From assembly GCF_002214605.1 (NCBI RefSeq), contig NZ_CP015193.1, forward strand, positions 1,592,978 to 1,656,977: a DNA stretch of 64,000 nucleotides, given 5' to 3'. The notes beneath the pieces were generated by a model that saw only the letters and a program-made list of their open reading frames with translations, ran no database searches and had not been told where the DNA came from. Shown piece after piece: positions 27,532-36,450 of the stretch. Source of the stretch: Thermococcus chitonophagus (GTDB lineage: Archaea; Methanobacteriota_B; Thermococci; Thermococcales; Thermococcaceae). Position 1 is the stretch's first letter. Every line of letters begins with the position of its first letter. The position numbers were made by a program, and so were the translations under genes.

Positions 27532-27570
27532 GTTCTAAACCTTTGGTTTCCAATTTTCGGGTTTAAAAAC
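27532..27570 (+). promoter_or_regulatory. SurR-type operator and TATA box of the hydrogenase operon
   Basis: GTTCTAAAC (27532-27540), five bases, then GTT (27546-27548) match the published SurR consensus GTTn3AACn5GTT exactly. A TATA-like GTTTAAAAAC follows at 27561-27570, so the site lies just upstream of the promoter, where SurR activates hydrogenase genes in P. furiosus and releases on sulfur-dependent oxidation. The remaining sequence from 27327 to 27531 is AT-rich and shows nothing gene-like. Confidence 0.75.
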
Positions 27571-27613
27571 GCTTTTTTATTTCAATGCTCAACTTTTGAA
27601 TGAGGGGACAAAA

Positions 27614-27691
27614 ATGAGCACAGATATAACTATGTTTACCATATGTACAATTATGTTCACTCCAGGAGGTGATGAATGTGAGATACGTTAA
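27614..27691 (+). CDS. Possible 25-residue upstream ORF overlapping hydB
   Basis: ATG 27614 follows GAGGGG at 7 bases and opens [14 protein letters not shown], ending at TAA 27689 inside the start of hydB in another frame. It lies wholly within the predicted 5' leader. Its well-placed ribosome binding site is the only positive evidence. It may be chance or may couple translation to hydB. Confidence 0.3.
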   Translation: MSTDITMFTICTIMFTPGGDECEIR

Positions 27692-28781
27692 GTTACCGAA
27701 GGAGAACATTTACATCTTCCTCGAGAGGCTTAAAGATTGGGGCAAACTTTATGCTCCCGTCAAGATCTCAGATAAGTTCTACGACTTCAGAGAGATAGAT
27801 GACGTGAGGAAAGTTGAGTTCCACTACACAAGGACGATAATGCCTCCAAAGAAGTTCTTCTTTAAGCCCAGGGAAAAACTGTTCACGTTTGACCTTGAGA
27901 AGGTAGAGTACAATGAAGTAATTGAGGATGTTGAACCCTTTGTGCTTTTCGGAGTTCACGCTTGCGACATTTACGGCCTAAAGATCCTTGATACAGTCTA
28001 CCTGGACGAGCTGCCAGACAAGTACTACAAAGTTCGCAGGGAGAAGGGGATAATCATAGGAATAAGCTGTATGCCAGATGAATACTGCTTCTGCAACCTC
28101 AGGGAGACGGATTTCGCCGATGACGGTTTTGATCTCTTCCTCCATGAGTTGCCGGATGGATGGCTCGTCAGGGTAGGAACCCCCAAAGGTCATAGGATAG
28201 TGGACAAGAACATCAAGCTATTCGAGGAAGTTACAGACAAGGACATCTGCGCGTTCAGGGAGTTCGAGAAGAAGAGGCACCAGGCATTTAGGTACCACGA
28301 AGACTGGGGTAACCTCCGCTATCTCTTGGAGCTCGAGATGGAGCACCCGATGTGGGAAGAAGAGGCTGATAAGTGCTTGGCCTGTGGAATCTGTAACCTT
28401 ACCTGTCCAACCTGCCGTTGTTATGAAGTGCAAGACATAGTGAACCTCGATGGTGTAACGGGCTATAGGGAGAGGAGATGGGATTCCTGCCAGTTCAGGA
28501 GCCACGGCTTAGTTGCTGGGGGCCACAACTTCAGGCCAACGAAGAAGTCGAGGTTCCTCAACAGGTACCTGTGTAAGAACTCCTACAACGAGAAGCTCGG
28601 GTTAAGCTTCTGTGTTGGATGTGGAAGATGTACAGCGTTCTGTCCAGCTGGAATTAGCTTCGTAAACAACCTTAGGAGGATCCTAGGATTTGAAGAGAAT
28701 AAGTGTCCTCCGACGGTTAGTGAGGAGATACCGAAGAGAGGTTTCGCTTACTCTCCAGACATAAGGGGTGATGGGGTATGA
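27678..28781 (+). CDS. hydB: Sulfhydrogenase I beta subunit (iron-sulfur protein)
   Basis: 367 residues from GTG 27678, chosen because GGAGGTGAT sits at the right distance and the product then begins [13 protein letters not shown] as in the P. furiosus subunit; ATG 27672 is the alternative. Two ferredoxin-type cluster motifs are visible: [14 protein letters not shown] (near residue 235) and [12 protein letters not shown] (near 315). Another cysteine group ([10 protein letters not shown]) lies near residue 130. The subunit carries electrons between the flavin subunit and the NiFe part of cytoplasmic NADP-linked hydrogenase. It is the first gene of hydBGDA, with a 4-base overlap to the next. 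Confidence 0.96.
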   Translation: MRYVKLPKENIYIFLERLKDWGKLYAPVKISDKFYDFREIDDVRKVEFHYTRTIMPPKKFFFKPREKLFTFDLEKVEYNEVIEDVEPFVLFGVHACDIYGLKILDTVYLDELPDKYYKVRREKGIIIGISCMPDEYCFCNLRETDFADDGFDLFLHELPDGWLVRVGTPKGHRIVDKNIKLFEEVTDKDICAFREFEKKRHQAFRYHEDWGNLRYLLELEMEHPMWEEEADKCLACGICNLTCPTCRCYEVQDIVNLDGVTGYRERRWDSCQFRSHGLVAGGHNFRPTKKSRFLNRYLCKNSYNEKLGLSFCVGCGRCTAFCPAGISFVNNLRRILGFEENKCPPTVSEEIPKRGFAYSPDIRGDGV

Positions 28782-29656
28782 CCCTCCCAAAGGAGATTAT
28801 GATGCCAAACGATAACCCCTATGCACTTCACAAGGTTAAGGTTCTCAAGGTTTACGATCTAACGGAGAAGGAGAAGCTATTCCTCTTCAGATTTGAGGAT
28901 CCGAAGTTGGCTGAAACTTGGACCTTTAAGCCGGGGCAATTCGTTCAGCTCACGATCCCCGGGGTGGGGGAGGTTCCAATAAGCATATGTTCATCCCCGA
29001 TGAGGAAAGGATTCTTCGAGCTGTGCATAAGGAGGGCTGGGAGAGTAACTACGGTGGTTCACAAGCTCAAGCCGGGAGATACAGTCTTAGTGAGAGGCCC
29101 CTACGGCAATGGGTTCCCGGTAGATGAGTGGGAGGGCATGGATCTCCTTCTAATTGCCGCTGGATTAGGGACAGCCCCGCTAAGAAGCGTATTCCTGTAT
29201 GCCATGGACAACAGATGGAAGTATGGGAACATAACCTTCATTAACACCGCTAGGTATGGAAAAGATTTGCTGTTCTACAAGGAGCTCGAGGCAATGAAAG
29301 ATTTGGCTGAAGCTGAAAACGTCAAGATAATCCAGAGCGTTACGAGAGATCCAGAGTGGCCCGGATTGCATGGAAGACCCCAGCAGTTCATAGTCGAAGC
29401 AAATACCAATCCGAAGAACACAGCGGTGGCAATCTGTGGCCCGCCGAGGATGTACAAAGCCGTCTTTGAGGCTCTCATCAACTATGGATACAGGCCAGAG
29501 AACATCTACGTTACATTGGAAAGGAGAATGAAGTGTGGAATTGGAAAGTGCGGCCACTGCAACGTCGGAACTAGCACGAGCTGGAAGTACATCTGCAAGG
29601 ACGGACCAGTGTTCACGTACTTCGACATAGTATCAACCCCAGGATTACTAGACTGA
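28778..29656 (+). CDS. hydG: Sulfhydrogenase I gamma subunit (FAD/NADP-binding)
   Basis: 292 residues. FAD binding is marked by [13 protein letters not shown] and [21 protein letters not shown]; the nucleotide-binding part begins [15 protein letters not shown]. The C-terminal [2Fe-2S] cysteines are in [14 protein letters not shown] and YICKDGP. Together this is the ferredoxin-NADP reductase-like module that passes electrons to or from NADP(H). It overlaps hydB by 4 bases. Confidence 0.96.
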   Translation: MTLPKEIMMPNDNPYALHKVKVLKVYDLTEKEKLFLFRFEDPKLAETWTFKPGQFVQLTIPGVGEVPISICSSPMRKGFFELCIRRAGRVTTVVHKLKPGDTVLVRGPYGNGFPVDEWEGMDLLLIAAGLGTAPLRSVFLYAMDNRWKYGNITFINTARYGKDLLFYKELEAMKDLAEAENVKIIQSVTRDPEWPGLHGRPQQFIVEANTNPKNTAVAICGPPRMYKAVFEALINYGYRPENIYVTLERRMKCGIGKCGHCNVGTSTSWKYICKDGPVFTYFDIVSTPGLLD

Positions 29657-29666
29657 GGTGGTGTAA

Positions 29667-30458
29667 ATGGAGAGGAAGAAGCTTAGGATAGGATTTTACG
29701 CTTTAACTTCATGCTACGGCTGTCAGCTCCAGCTGGCAATGATGGATGAGCTACTCAAGCTACTTCCCAACGCTGAGATAGTATGCTGGTTCATGCTCGA
29801 CAGGGACAGCGTTGAGGATGAGCCCGTCGATATAGCCTTCATCGAGGGTAGCGTTTCAACGGAGGAGGAAGTTGAGCTAGTGAAGAAGATCAGGGAGAAC
29901 GCGAAGATAGTGGTTGCAGTAGGAGCTTGTGCAGTCCAAGGAGGAGTTCAGAGCTGGAGTAACAAACCGCTAGAGGAGCTCTGGAAGACAGTTTACGGTG
30001 ATGGAAAGGTCAAGTTCCAGCCCAAGAAGGCAGAGCCAGTCTCGAAATACATCAAGGTTGACTACAACATCTACGGCTGTCCTCCAGAGAAGAGGGACTT
30101 CCTCTATGCCCTGGGAACCTTCCTAGTTGGTTCATGGCCCGAGGACATCGATTATCCAGTTTGCCTCGAGTGTAGGCTTAAGGGCAATCCATGCGTCCTC
30201 TTAGAGAAGGGAGAGCCATGTCTTGGGCCTATAACTAGGGCGGGATGTGACGCAAGGTGCCCAAGCTTTGGAATAGCATGCATAGGGTGTAGGGGAGCGA
30301 TAGGCTACGACGTTGCATGGTTCGACTCTCTAGCCAGGGTGTTCAAGGAGAAGGGTCTCACGAAGGAGGAGATTATTGAGAGAATGAAGATGTTTAACGG
30401 GCACGACGAGAGGATAGAGAAGATGGTTGAGAAGATATTTGCGGGTGGTGAAGAATGA
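29667..30458 (+). CDS. hydD: Sulfhydrogenase I delta subunit (NiFe hydrogenase small subunit)
   Basis: 263 residues. The proximal [4Fe-4S] cysteines appear in TSCYGCQLQ (near residue 15), VGACAVQGG and the C-terminal [11 protein letters not shown] and [13 protein letters not shown] groups. It carries the electron relay next to the NiFe site, making up the NiFe heterodimer with the alpha subunit. GGTGG precedes the ATG, 10 bases after hydG. Its end overlaps hydA by 4 bases. Confidence 0.96.
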   Translation: MERKKLRIGFYALTSCYGCQLQLAMMDELLKLLPNAEIVCWFMLDRDSVEDEPVDIAFIEGSVSTEEEVELVKKIRENAKIVVAVGACAVQGGVQSWSNKPLEELWKTVYGDGKVKFQPKKAEPVSKYIKVDYNIYGCPPEKRDFLYALGTFLVGSWPEDIDYPVCLECRLKGNPCVLLEKGEPCLGPITRAGCDARCPSFGIACIGCRGAIGYDVAWFDSLARVFKEKGLTKEEIIERMKMFNGHDERIEKMVEKIFAGGEE

Positions 30459-31747
30459 CGATGAAGAACCTCTACCTCCCGATCACGGTTGATCACATCG
30501 CTAGGGTTGAGGGTAAGGGTGGAGTTGAGATACTCATAGGAGATGAGGGGGTTAAAGAGGTAAAGCTCAACATCATTGAGGGTCCAAGGTTCTTTGAGGC
30601 CATAACCCTGGGCAAAAAGCTCGATGAGGCCTTGGCGATTTACCCCAGGATATGCTCCTTCTGTTCAGCAGCCCACAAGCTGACAGCCGTTGAAGCTGCC
30701 GAGAAGGCAGTAGGATTCACACCGAGGGAGGAGATACAGAAGCTGAGGGAAGTCCTCTACATAGGCGACATGATAGAGAGCCACGCCCTCCACCTGTACC
30801 TTCTGGTTCTTCCGGATTATCTCGGCTATTCAAGCCCTCTTAAGATGGTGGACGAGTACAAGAAGGAGCTTGAGACAGCCCTAAGGCTGAAGAACGTTGG
30901 CTCATGGATAATGGACGTTCTCGGAGCAAGGGCAATACACCAGGAGAACGTTGTACTTGGAGGATTTGGGAAGCTTCCTGGGAAAGAAACGCTGGAGAAA
31001 ATGAAAGAAGAACTGAAGTCAATCCTTCCATTGGCGGAGTACACTTTCGAGCTCTTCGCAAAGCTCGAGCAGTATGAAGAGGTTGAGGGGCCAATAACCC
31101 ACTTGGCGGTTAAGCCCAGAGAGGACGTTTATGGGATCTATGGGGACTACATAAAGGCGAGCGATGGGGAGGAGTTCCCAAGCGAGAGGTACAAGGAGTT
31201 CATAAAGGAGTTCGTCGTTGAGCACAGCTTCGCAAAGCACTCCCACTACAAGGGCAAGCCCTTCATGGTGGGTGCCATCTCGAGGATTGTTAACAACTCG
31301 AACCTCCTCTACGGAAAGGCCAGGGATCTCTATGAGGGCCACAGGGATTTACTTAGAGCGACGAACCCATTTGCGAACAACTTAGCTCAGGCATTAGAGC
31401 TAGTGTACTTCACCGAGAGGGCTATCTACTTAATCGATGATGTCTTAGCCAAGTGGCCAGTGAAGGCGAGAGATGAAGTTGAGATCAGAGACGGCTTCGG
31501 AGTTTCAACAACTGAAGCCCCGCGTGGAATCCTAGTTTATGCCCTAGAGGTCAAGAATGGGAAGGTGAGTTATGCAGATATAATAACGCCAACAGCATTC
31601 AACCTAGCTATGATGGAGGAACACGTGAGGATGATGGCGGAGAAGCATTACAATGACGACCCAGAGAAGCTGAAACTATTAGCTGAGATGGTTGTTAGGG
31701 CCTACGATCCCTGCATTTCATGTTCAGTTCACGTCGTTAGGCTTTAG
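30455..31747 (+). CDS. hydA: Sulfhydrogenase I alpha subunit (NiFe catalytic subunit)
   Basis: 430 residues from ATG 30455, or 428 from ATG 30461. The two NiFe cysteine pairs are present: [11 protein letters not shown] near residue 67 and DPCISCSVH at the C-terminus. The extension VVRL after the final His is the expected peptide removed by a maturation protease after nickel insertion. The family in Pyrococcus makes or uses H2 with NADP(H) and can reduce polysulfide. No maturation genes are in the window. Confidence 0.97.
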   Translation: MTMKNLYLPITVDHIARVEGKGGVEILIGDEGVKEVKLNIIEGPRFFEAITLGKKLDEALAIYPRICSFCSAAHKLTAVEAAEKAVGFTPREEIQKLREVLYIGDMIESHALHLYLLVLPDYLGYSSPLKMVDEYKKELETALRLKNVGSWIMDVLGARAIHQENVVLGGFGKLPGKETLEKMKEELKSILPLAEYTFELFAKLEQYEEVEGPITHLAVKPREDVYGIYGDYIKASDGEEFPSERYKEFIKEFVVEHSFAKHSHYKGKPFMVGAISRIVNNSNLLYGKARDLYEGHRDLLRATNPFANNLAQALELVYFTERAIYLIDDVLAKWPVKARDEVEIRDGFGVSTTEAPRGILVYALEVKNGKVSYADIITPTAFNLAMMEEHVRMMAEKHYNDDPEKLKLLAEMVVRAYDPCISCSVHVVRL

Positions 31748-31781
31748 CAACCTTTTTATTTCCCTTCTCTTATGGAATTTT

Positions 31782-32069
31782 ATGACAGCCAGGGGAGACT
31801 TAATCAGAATTTTGGGAGAGATTGAAGAGAAGGCCAACGAGCTCAAAATGGATGGCTTTGAGCCTGATGTTATTCTTTTCGGCAGAGAAGCCTACAACTT
31901 CTTCTCCCAGCTATTAAGGCAGGAGGCCGGAGAAGAAGGGCCAATAACGGAGATTTCAGGACTTAAGATAGATATTTTATCGTTCCTGGGAAGTGATGCA
32001 GTAGTTATAGATTCAAAGATGCTGGGTTTAGCTCCTGGGGCCGCTAGGAGGATCAAAGTTGTTAAGTAA
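31782..32069 (+). CDS. A-domain encapsulin-like protein (DUF1884, family 4 encapsulin)
   Basis: 95 residues from ATG 31782; an in-frame codon at 31692 would lie inside hydA. The sequence ([40 protein letters not shown], then [20 protein letters not shown]) is the short archaeal protein whose P. furiosus relative has the HK97 A-domain fold. Published surveys class these as truncated family 4 encapsulins linked to particular enzymes, one being sulfhydrogenase. Here it starts 34 bases after hydA on the same strand, so it is likely cotranscribed. Whether it assembles into a shell or other scaffold around the hydrogenase is not shown by sequence. Confidence 0.82.
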   Translation: MTARGDLIRILGEIEEKANELKMDGFEPDVILFGREAYNFFSQLLRQEAGEEGPITEISGLKIDILSFLGSDAVVIDSKMLGLAPGAARRIKVVK

Positions 32070-32158
32070 ATCCTCAACTTTACTTTATTGATTTTAAGTT
32101 ACAATCTATGAATTTTGTTTTCCATGTCTTTGGCAGGTTAAAGTGCACTTGAGATTTT

Positions 32159-32320
32159 ATGGCCCATATTATGACAAGACAGGAACTTCCGAGGCTTAAT
32201 AGTCGAGGGGGTTTGGCTCCATTTCCACGTATAAAGAATATTTTTAAAGATTTCAAAAAGCCATGGAAATTACGCCAATTTGGCTTGTCAGTTGCTTATA
32301 GAAGAGTTATTGAGAGGTAG
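32159..32320 (+). other. Short open frame in the gap before tRNA-Leu
   Basis: The gap 32070-32389 has no clear gene. An ATG at 32159 opens 53 codons (MAHIMTRQELPRLN, then PRIKNIFKDFKKPWKL, ending YRRVIER), rich in basic residues. There is no ribosome binding site and no family I recognise. It may be a decayed fragment or chance. Confidence 0.15.
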
Positions 32321-32389
32321 AGGTAAATTTATTTGTTAAAAGCCAGGAGTATATTTTTAGCTTACTAGAAGAGAAAAGGCTTTAATTCT

Positions 32390-32477
32390 TGGTGCGGGGG
32401 CGGGGATTTGAACCCCGGAACCCCTACGGGACGGGACCCTGAATCCCGCGCCTTTGACCAGGCTCGGCAACCCCCGC
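32390..32477 (-). tRNA. tRNA-Leu (anticodon CAG), CCA encoded
   Basis: An 88-base cloverleaf on the minus strand. Acceptor GCGGGGG pairs with CCCCCGC; the T arm is CGGGG TTCAAAT CCCCG. The anticodon stem CGGGA/TCCCG encloses the loop TTCAGGG, so the anticodon is CAG. A long variable arm (TCCCGTAGGGG region) fits the leucine type, and the 3' CCA is encoded. A TATA-like CTTTATAAAC lies about 25 bases upstream. Confidence 0.97.
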
Positions 32478-32571
32478 TCGCTATAATGTCCCTGCCTCTT
32501 AGTTTATAAAGGTTAGCCCAGGAATACTTTTAAACCCAAGCTCCCAATATATTATTTCTGGAGGTGGGTTG

Positions 32572-33477
32572 GTGAAGCCTTACTTGCACAGGTTTATGAA
32601 GGACTTCCTAACTGGAGATTCCCCGGAAGAAGTGACCCAACTAGTTCTTTCAACGATTTCCGAATTCTCTATGGATTTAAGAAACACGTTCCCAATGGAT
32701 GATTATGACATCGAGGTTGTGCCAATTGACACCTGGGATAAAGTAAAGGGAGAGAAGATACTGATACTTCCCTATAGCGAGCTGACGGGAGATGGAAAGG
32801 TGTACTTTCATACAGATGACATCAGAGATGCCATGGAAAATCCCGACCTCGAAACGATAAAGCTAATACTCTGGGAGATGCTCCTCACCAAGACTGGATA
32901 CCTTATCTACAAAAACTACGAGCAGGCAAGAAAGCTTGAGTTCAAAAATGATCTGGTGATAATAAGCTCAATTCTGAGTACTGCAACCTTAATTGCTATA
33001 GATGACATAAAAACGATCTCCGCAGTCTTAGATGCAAAGAGGGAGATCATAAAGCTCGACTTGAGAACGGCCGAATCTCTCCTGAATACCCTCGAGTTCA
33101 TGAACTTCGACGCTCAAAAGATCGCTTACGAAGATGCGAGGGCCAAGATAATCAGGGCCAGCGCTCAACTTCTTGATGCCGCAGTCATGAACTGGATGGT
33201 AATCCAGAGCATCTCCATAGCCCCTCTAATCGACCCTAGGGAGGAGATAGAGAGGTTCGTGAAGGAGGGAATATTTGCTGCAGAAAACTTAAGCGAAAGG
33301 ATTGGGGAGATATTCAGTGGGATATGGGCATTCTATGACATCTTAAAGGTAATGGGAAAAGACAAACCAATAGAGCTAATCGAGCTCAGAGATAAAATAA
33401 TGGAGTACAGGCAGAGGCTTGGCTTGGACTACCAGCCCTCAACCCAGGACTTCTCCGAAAAACTCAGCGTTGGTTAA
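32572..33477 (+). CDS. Uncharacterised helical protein
   Basis: About 301 residues, from GTG 32572 preceded by GGAGGTG; TTG 32569 is possible. Mostly alpha-helical, with a hydrophobic middle segment (LVIISSILSTATLIAI) and later helices (NWMVIQSISIAPLIDP). It has no cysteine cluster, no nucleotide motif and no signal peptide. I do not recognise a family. It ends convergent with, and overlapping by 4 bases, the methionine operon. Confidence 0.7.
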   Translation: MKPYLHRFMKDFLTGDSPEEVTQLVLSTISEFSMDLRNTFPMDDYDIEVVPIDTWDKVKGEKILILPYSELTGDGKVYFHTDDIRDAMENPDLETIKLILWEMLLTKTGYLIYKNYEQARKLEFKNDLVIISSILSTATLIAIDDIKTISAVLDAKREIIKLDLRTAESLLNTLEFMNFDAQKIAYEDARAKIIRASAQLLDAAVMNWMVIQSISIAPLIDPREEIERFVKEGIFAAENLSERIGEIFSGIWAFYDILKVMGKDKPIELIELRDKIMEYRQRLGLDYQPSTQDFSEKLSVG

Positions 33478-34493
33478 ATATCCTTTAAGGTTCTGAACTC
33501 TACCTCAGTTTTTCCTTCTTTCTCAAGCTCCTTTCTGACTATCTTCACGGCCTGAACCATGTTCACTAATTTCTGGTATGCTATTCTTCTGTCAAGGAGC
33601 TTGAGGCCACAGTCGGGGTTTATGTAGACCCACTCAGGATCGAGGTAGTTGAAGATCTTCTTTATGGCCCTAACTATCTCATCAACGCTCTCCACCCTGG
33701 GGTTGTGGACATCAACTACTCCGTAACCAAGCTCCTTGCCGGAGAGCTTTTTGACGAAGTCCATATCCCTGAACTGCCTGTTGGCGAACTCTAAGGCGAA
33801 CTGGGTAACCCTTATGTCGTCGAAATAATCAGCTAAGAGATAGTAGTTCGAGTAGCAGACGTGAAGACCGACCTTGATTTTTATCCCCTTCACGGCCCTG
33901 TTTATTGCCTCAACAGCTAGGGGAACCTCATCTGGATGGTTGAGCATTGCTGGCTCGTCCAGCTGGATGAACTTTGCGCCGTTGTCCTCCAAGGTCTTCA
34001 GCTCTTTATTTATTATCTTAGCTAAATCCATGACGAAGCTCTCCTTGTCGGGGTAGTACTCGTTGAAGCTCCACTCTGCTATAGTGTAGGGCCCAGTGAT
34101 TGGAACTTTTACTATTTCCCTCGTGGTGTTCTCCTTAACCCAAAGGAACTCATCCAACACAAGGGGCTCCTTGTACTCAAGCTTATCAACGGCCGCAGCC
34201 TTGTTGAAGTACGCGTTGCCCCAAACTCTAACAGGGCCATAGAACCTGAAGCCCTTGATCTTAGCAGTGAAGTACTCCGTCATCTCACTCCTCCACATCT
34301 CCCCCTCCCATGGAATGTCAACGCCTGCTCTCTCATGCTCCCTCAGAACCGCAACGCTTGCATCCTTAACTGCCTCTTTGAAGTCCTCCTCCGGGATCTT
34401 GCCGAGCTCCCTAAGCCTGTACATCCTGAGAAGCCATCTTGGTTTAGGGTAACTCCCTATAACGCTCGTGGGGAGAATTGGAAGCATCTTCAC
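33474..34493 (-). CDS. Core MetE-type methionine synthase catalytic domain
   Basis: 339 residues. It matches the C-terminal, catalytic half of cobalamin-independent MetE: VIGSYPKP at the N-terminus, IQLDEPAM, the zinc ligands in KVGLHVCYSN and NPDCGLKLL, and the conserved acid region in between. There is no N-terminal folate-binding half fused. It should methylate homocysteine to methionine. It overlaps the next gene by 4 bases and closes the methionine operon, whose order of transcription is gamma-synthase, reductase-like, MetE-like, MetE core. Confidence 0.88.
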   Translation of the reverse strand: MKMLPILPTSVIGSYPKPRWLLRMYRLRELGKIPEEDFKEAVKDASVAVLREHERAGVDIPWEGEMWRSEMTEYFTAKIKGFRFYGPVRVWGNAYFNKAAAVDKLEYKEPLVLDEFLWVKENTTREIVKVPITGPYTIAEWSFNEYYPDKESFVMDLAKIINKELKTLEDNGAKFIQLDEPAMLNHPDEVPLAVEAINRAVKGIKIKVGLHVCYSNYYLLADYFDDIRVTQFALEFANRQFRDMDFVKKLSGKELGYGVVDVHNPRVESVDEIVRAIKKIFNYLDPEWVYINPDCGLKLLDRRIAYQKLVNMVQAVKIVRKELEKEGKTEVEFRTLKDI

Positions 34494-35419
34494 TCACCTC
34501 CAAGCTTTCCCAGAAGTTTTAACTTCCTCCAAGCGACGCTCTCCGGCAGGAAGTCTAGCAAGGTATTCGGTGTCACGTAAACCACATCATATCTGGCCAG
34601 ATACTTTCTCAGCTTGTCCCGTAGCCTGTCAGCCCTCTCCATCTTTGTCTCCCTTGCATCTACAATCCCCAGACCTATCTCCCCTTTATAGTCCTGGGGA
34701 ACTTCTCCATCTATTAGATCAACGTTAAGGATAACCCCTTCAGGAAGAACTTGGGGGGTCCCAAAGTAGGTAACAACCCAGAGCTTCTTGATCTTCGCGA
34801 GCTCCTCTATAACCTTCTTGGCGACCTCCTTACTTACGTGCTCTTCAACCTCTCTAGTAGCCTTTGAAAGCTCAGCCGCAAGGGCCGGTTCCTGAAGCTC
34901 TACTATCTTCACGTCAAGCTCCTTAATGAGCTCAGCTAGGACGTTCTTGTAGGCTTCAGCAAGCTCGTCTAAGGTTTTATAGTGCTCATTTATCGAGTGG
35001 TACGCCAAGGTGACAGGACCGGGAAGAACGGCCTTCAGTGTTGCCTCAGGATAAACTTCTTCCCTGATCCCCTGGGCAATATTTATCCACTCTGGGAGGG
35101 GATTTTCTTTAAGGGATAAATCCCCCTTAACAACTGGAGAGCGATAGAAGAAGTTGTTCTCGTAGAACTTGAAGAGCCCGTTGACTTCAACTCCATCTAT
35201 GAACCTTATGAAGGGGTTGAAGATATCATCCCAGCGGTAGAGACCGTCCGTGATTACCTTTATCCGGGCTTTCTTTAGGTTTATGAAGGCCCTCCTTGTA
35301 TACTCCCTGTAAGCCTCCTCCAACTGCTCCTCACTAAGTCTGCCTATTGAATACTGCTCTATCTTCTTTGCTAAACCAACGGGTCTTGGAAGGCTACCTA
35401 TAAGGGCTGGAATAACCAT
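34490..35419 (-). CDS. MetE-family protein, second member
   Basis: 309 residues. It also has the MetE barrel pattern (PALIGSLPRPVGLAKK, YHSINEHYKTLDELAEAY, VELQEPALAAEL) but the zinc cysteine pair of the neighbour is not evident. It resembles a stand-alone N-terminal half or paralogue of methionine synthase that works with the catalytic protein encoded next to it. The overlap of 4 bases suggests fixed stoichiometry. Exact role inferred. Confidence 0.78.
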   Translation of the reverse strand: MVIPALIGSLPRPVGLAKKIEQYSIGRLSEEQLEEAYREYTRRAFINLKKARIKVITDGLYRWDDIFNPFIRFIDGVEVNGLFKFYENNFFYRSPVVKGDLSLKENPLPEWINIAQGIREEVYPEATLKAVLPGPVTLAYHSINEHYKTLDELAEAYKNVLAELIKELDVKIVELQEPALAAELSKATREVEEHVSKEVAKKVIEELAKIKKLWVVTYFGTPQVLPEGVILNVDLIDGEVPQDYKGEIGLGIVDARETKMERADRLRDKLRKYLARYDVVYVTPNTLLDFLPESVAWRKLKLLGKLGGE

Positions 35420-35430
35420 CCAACCACCTC

Positions 35431-36450
35431 CTAAAGAGTTGATTTCAAGATTTCAAAGGCTTCATCAAGTTTCTCATTCCACAGGGCTTCTTCAAACACG
35501 ATCAGATTTATTCCCCCGAGCTCAAGGGAAGAAACTTCTTCAACTATTTCCTGGAACGAGCTTCCAGTCTCAATTCCCATCTTCCTTAGCGTTGATTCGA
35601 GCTCTTTTGTCAGTGGATAGAGGAGAGATACAACTACTGGAACCTCCCCCGGAGCATACTTCTTTGACTCCTCGATTATTCTGGGTATTCTCCTCACCGC
35701 TTCAACACTCGCCACCACCTGCGTGAAAACTAAATCTGCTCCGGCAATTATCTTCCTTGCAAACCTCTTCCCTTCAACTCTCTCCGGGTAGTTTGGGTTC
35801 ATTGTTCCAGCAACAAAAGGCCTCTCCCTAACCTCTACGTATTCTCCAGTCGGCATAACCCCCGAGAACATGAGTCTTGCTAGCTTAATCATGTTTGGTG
35901 AGTCGAGATCAAAAACAGGCTTGCTCTGAATTATAAACCCGGGCCAGTCCCCAGTCGTTATTAGAACTCCCTCAAATCCAAATTCTAGTGCCGTTCTGAA
36001 TTCCGAGGATATCGCGACAACGTTCCTGTCTTTAGCTGTAAGGTGAGGCATCACCGAGAATCCGTGAGTCTTAAGCCACGTTGCGAGAGATGTAGGGGAG
36101 ACATGGGGATAGCCAAGAGGGTTGTCTGGAACGGTGTATATGTCCCCAATTCGTCTGAACTTCCTTTCACCCCTCTCAAACAGCCTTATGGGAAATTCAA
36201 CTGCAATAGCCTTTCCCTTTTCAAGGTTCTTCATGAACTCGCTTTCTTTTATCCTCACGTCTCCCCTGTATTTTCTCTCCATCTCAACTACAACTGGATG
36301 CTCAACAAGCAGGGGAGCACCATCGAGTAGTTCAAATCTCTCCATCACGCTAAACCAAGGGCACCTTCTCCCGTCAACCTCACAAACTCCACCCAATGCT
36401 CCCCCACACGGCCCGTTCAGAAGATCCTTAGGACACCCGGTGACTCTCAT
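35431..36450 (-). CDS. Methylene-tetrahydrofolate reductase-like protein
   Basis: 339 residues. The N-terminus has a cysteine-containing module (TGCPKDLLNGPCGGALGG, GRRCPWFS) typical of the MetF-associated zinc/iron domain, in front of a TIM-barrel like MetF (AVEFPIR, PHLTAKDRN, GVLITTGDWPG). It would supply the methyl donor for the MetE proteins. The pterin used by Thermococcales is not a standard folate, so the true substrate is uncertain. It lies 11 bases from the next gene and overlaps the gamma-synthase by 4. Confidence 0.82.
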   Translation of the reverse strand: MRVTGCPKDLLNGPCGGALGGVCEVDGRRCPWFSVMERFELLDGAPLLVEHPVVVEMERKYRGDVRIKESEFMKNLEKGKAIAVEFPIRLFERGERKFRRIGDIYTVPDNPLGYPHVSPTSLATWLKTHGFSVMPHLTAKDRNVVAISSEFRTALEFGFEGVLITTGDWPGFIIQSKPVFDLDSPNMIKLARLMFSGVMPTGEYVEVRERPFVAGTMNPNYPERVEGKRFARKIIAGADLVFTQVVASVEAVRRIPRIIEESKKYAPGEVPVVVSLLYPLTKELESTLRKMGIETGSSFQEIVEEVSSLELGGINLIVFEEALWNEKLDEAFEILKSTL

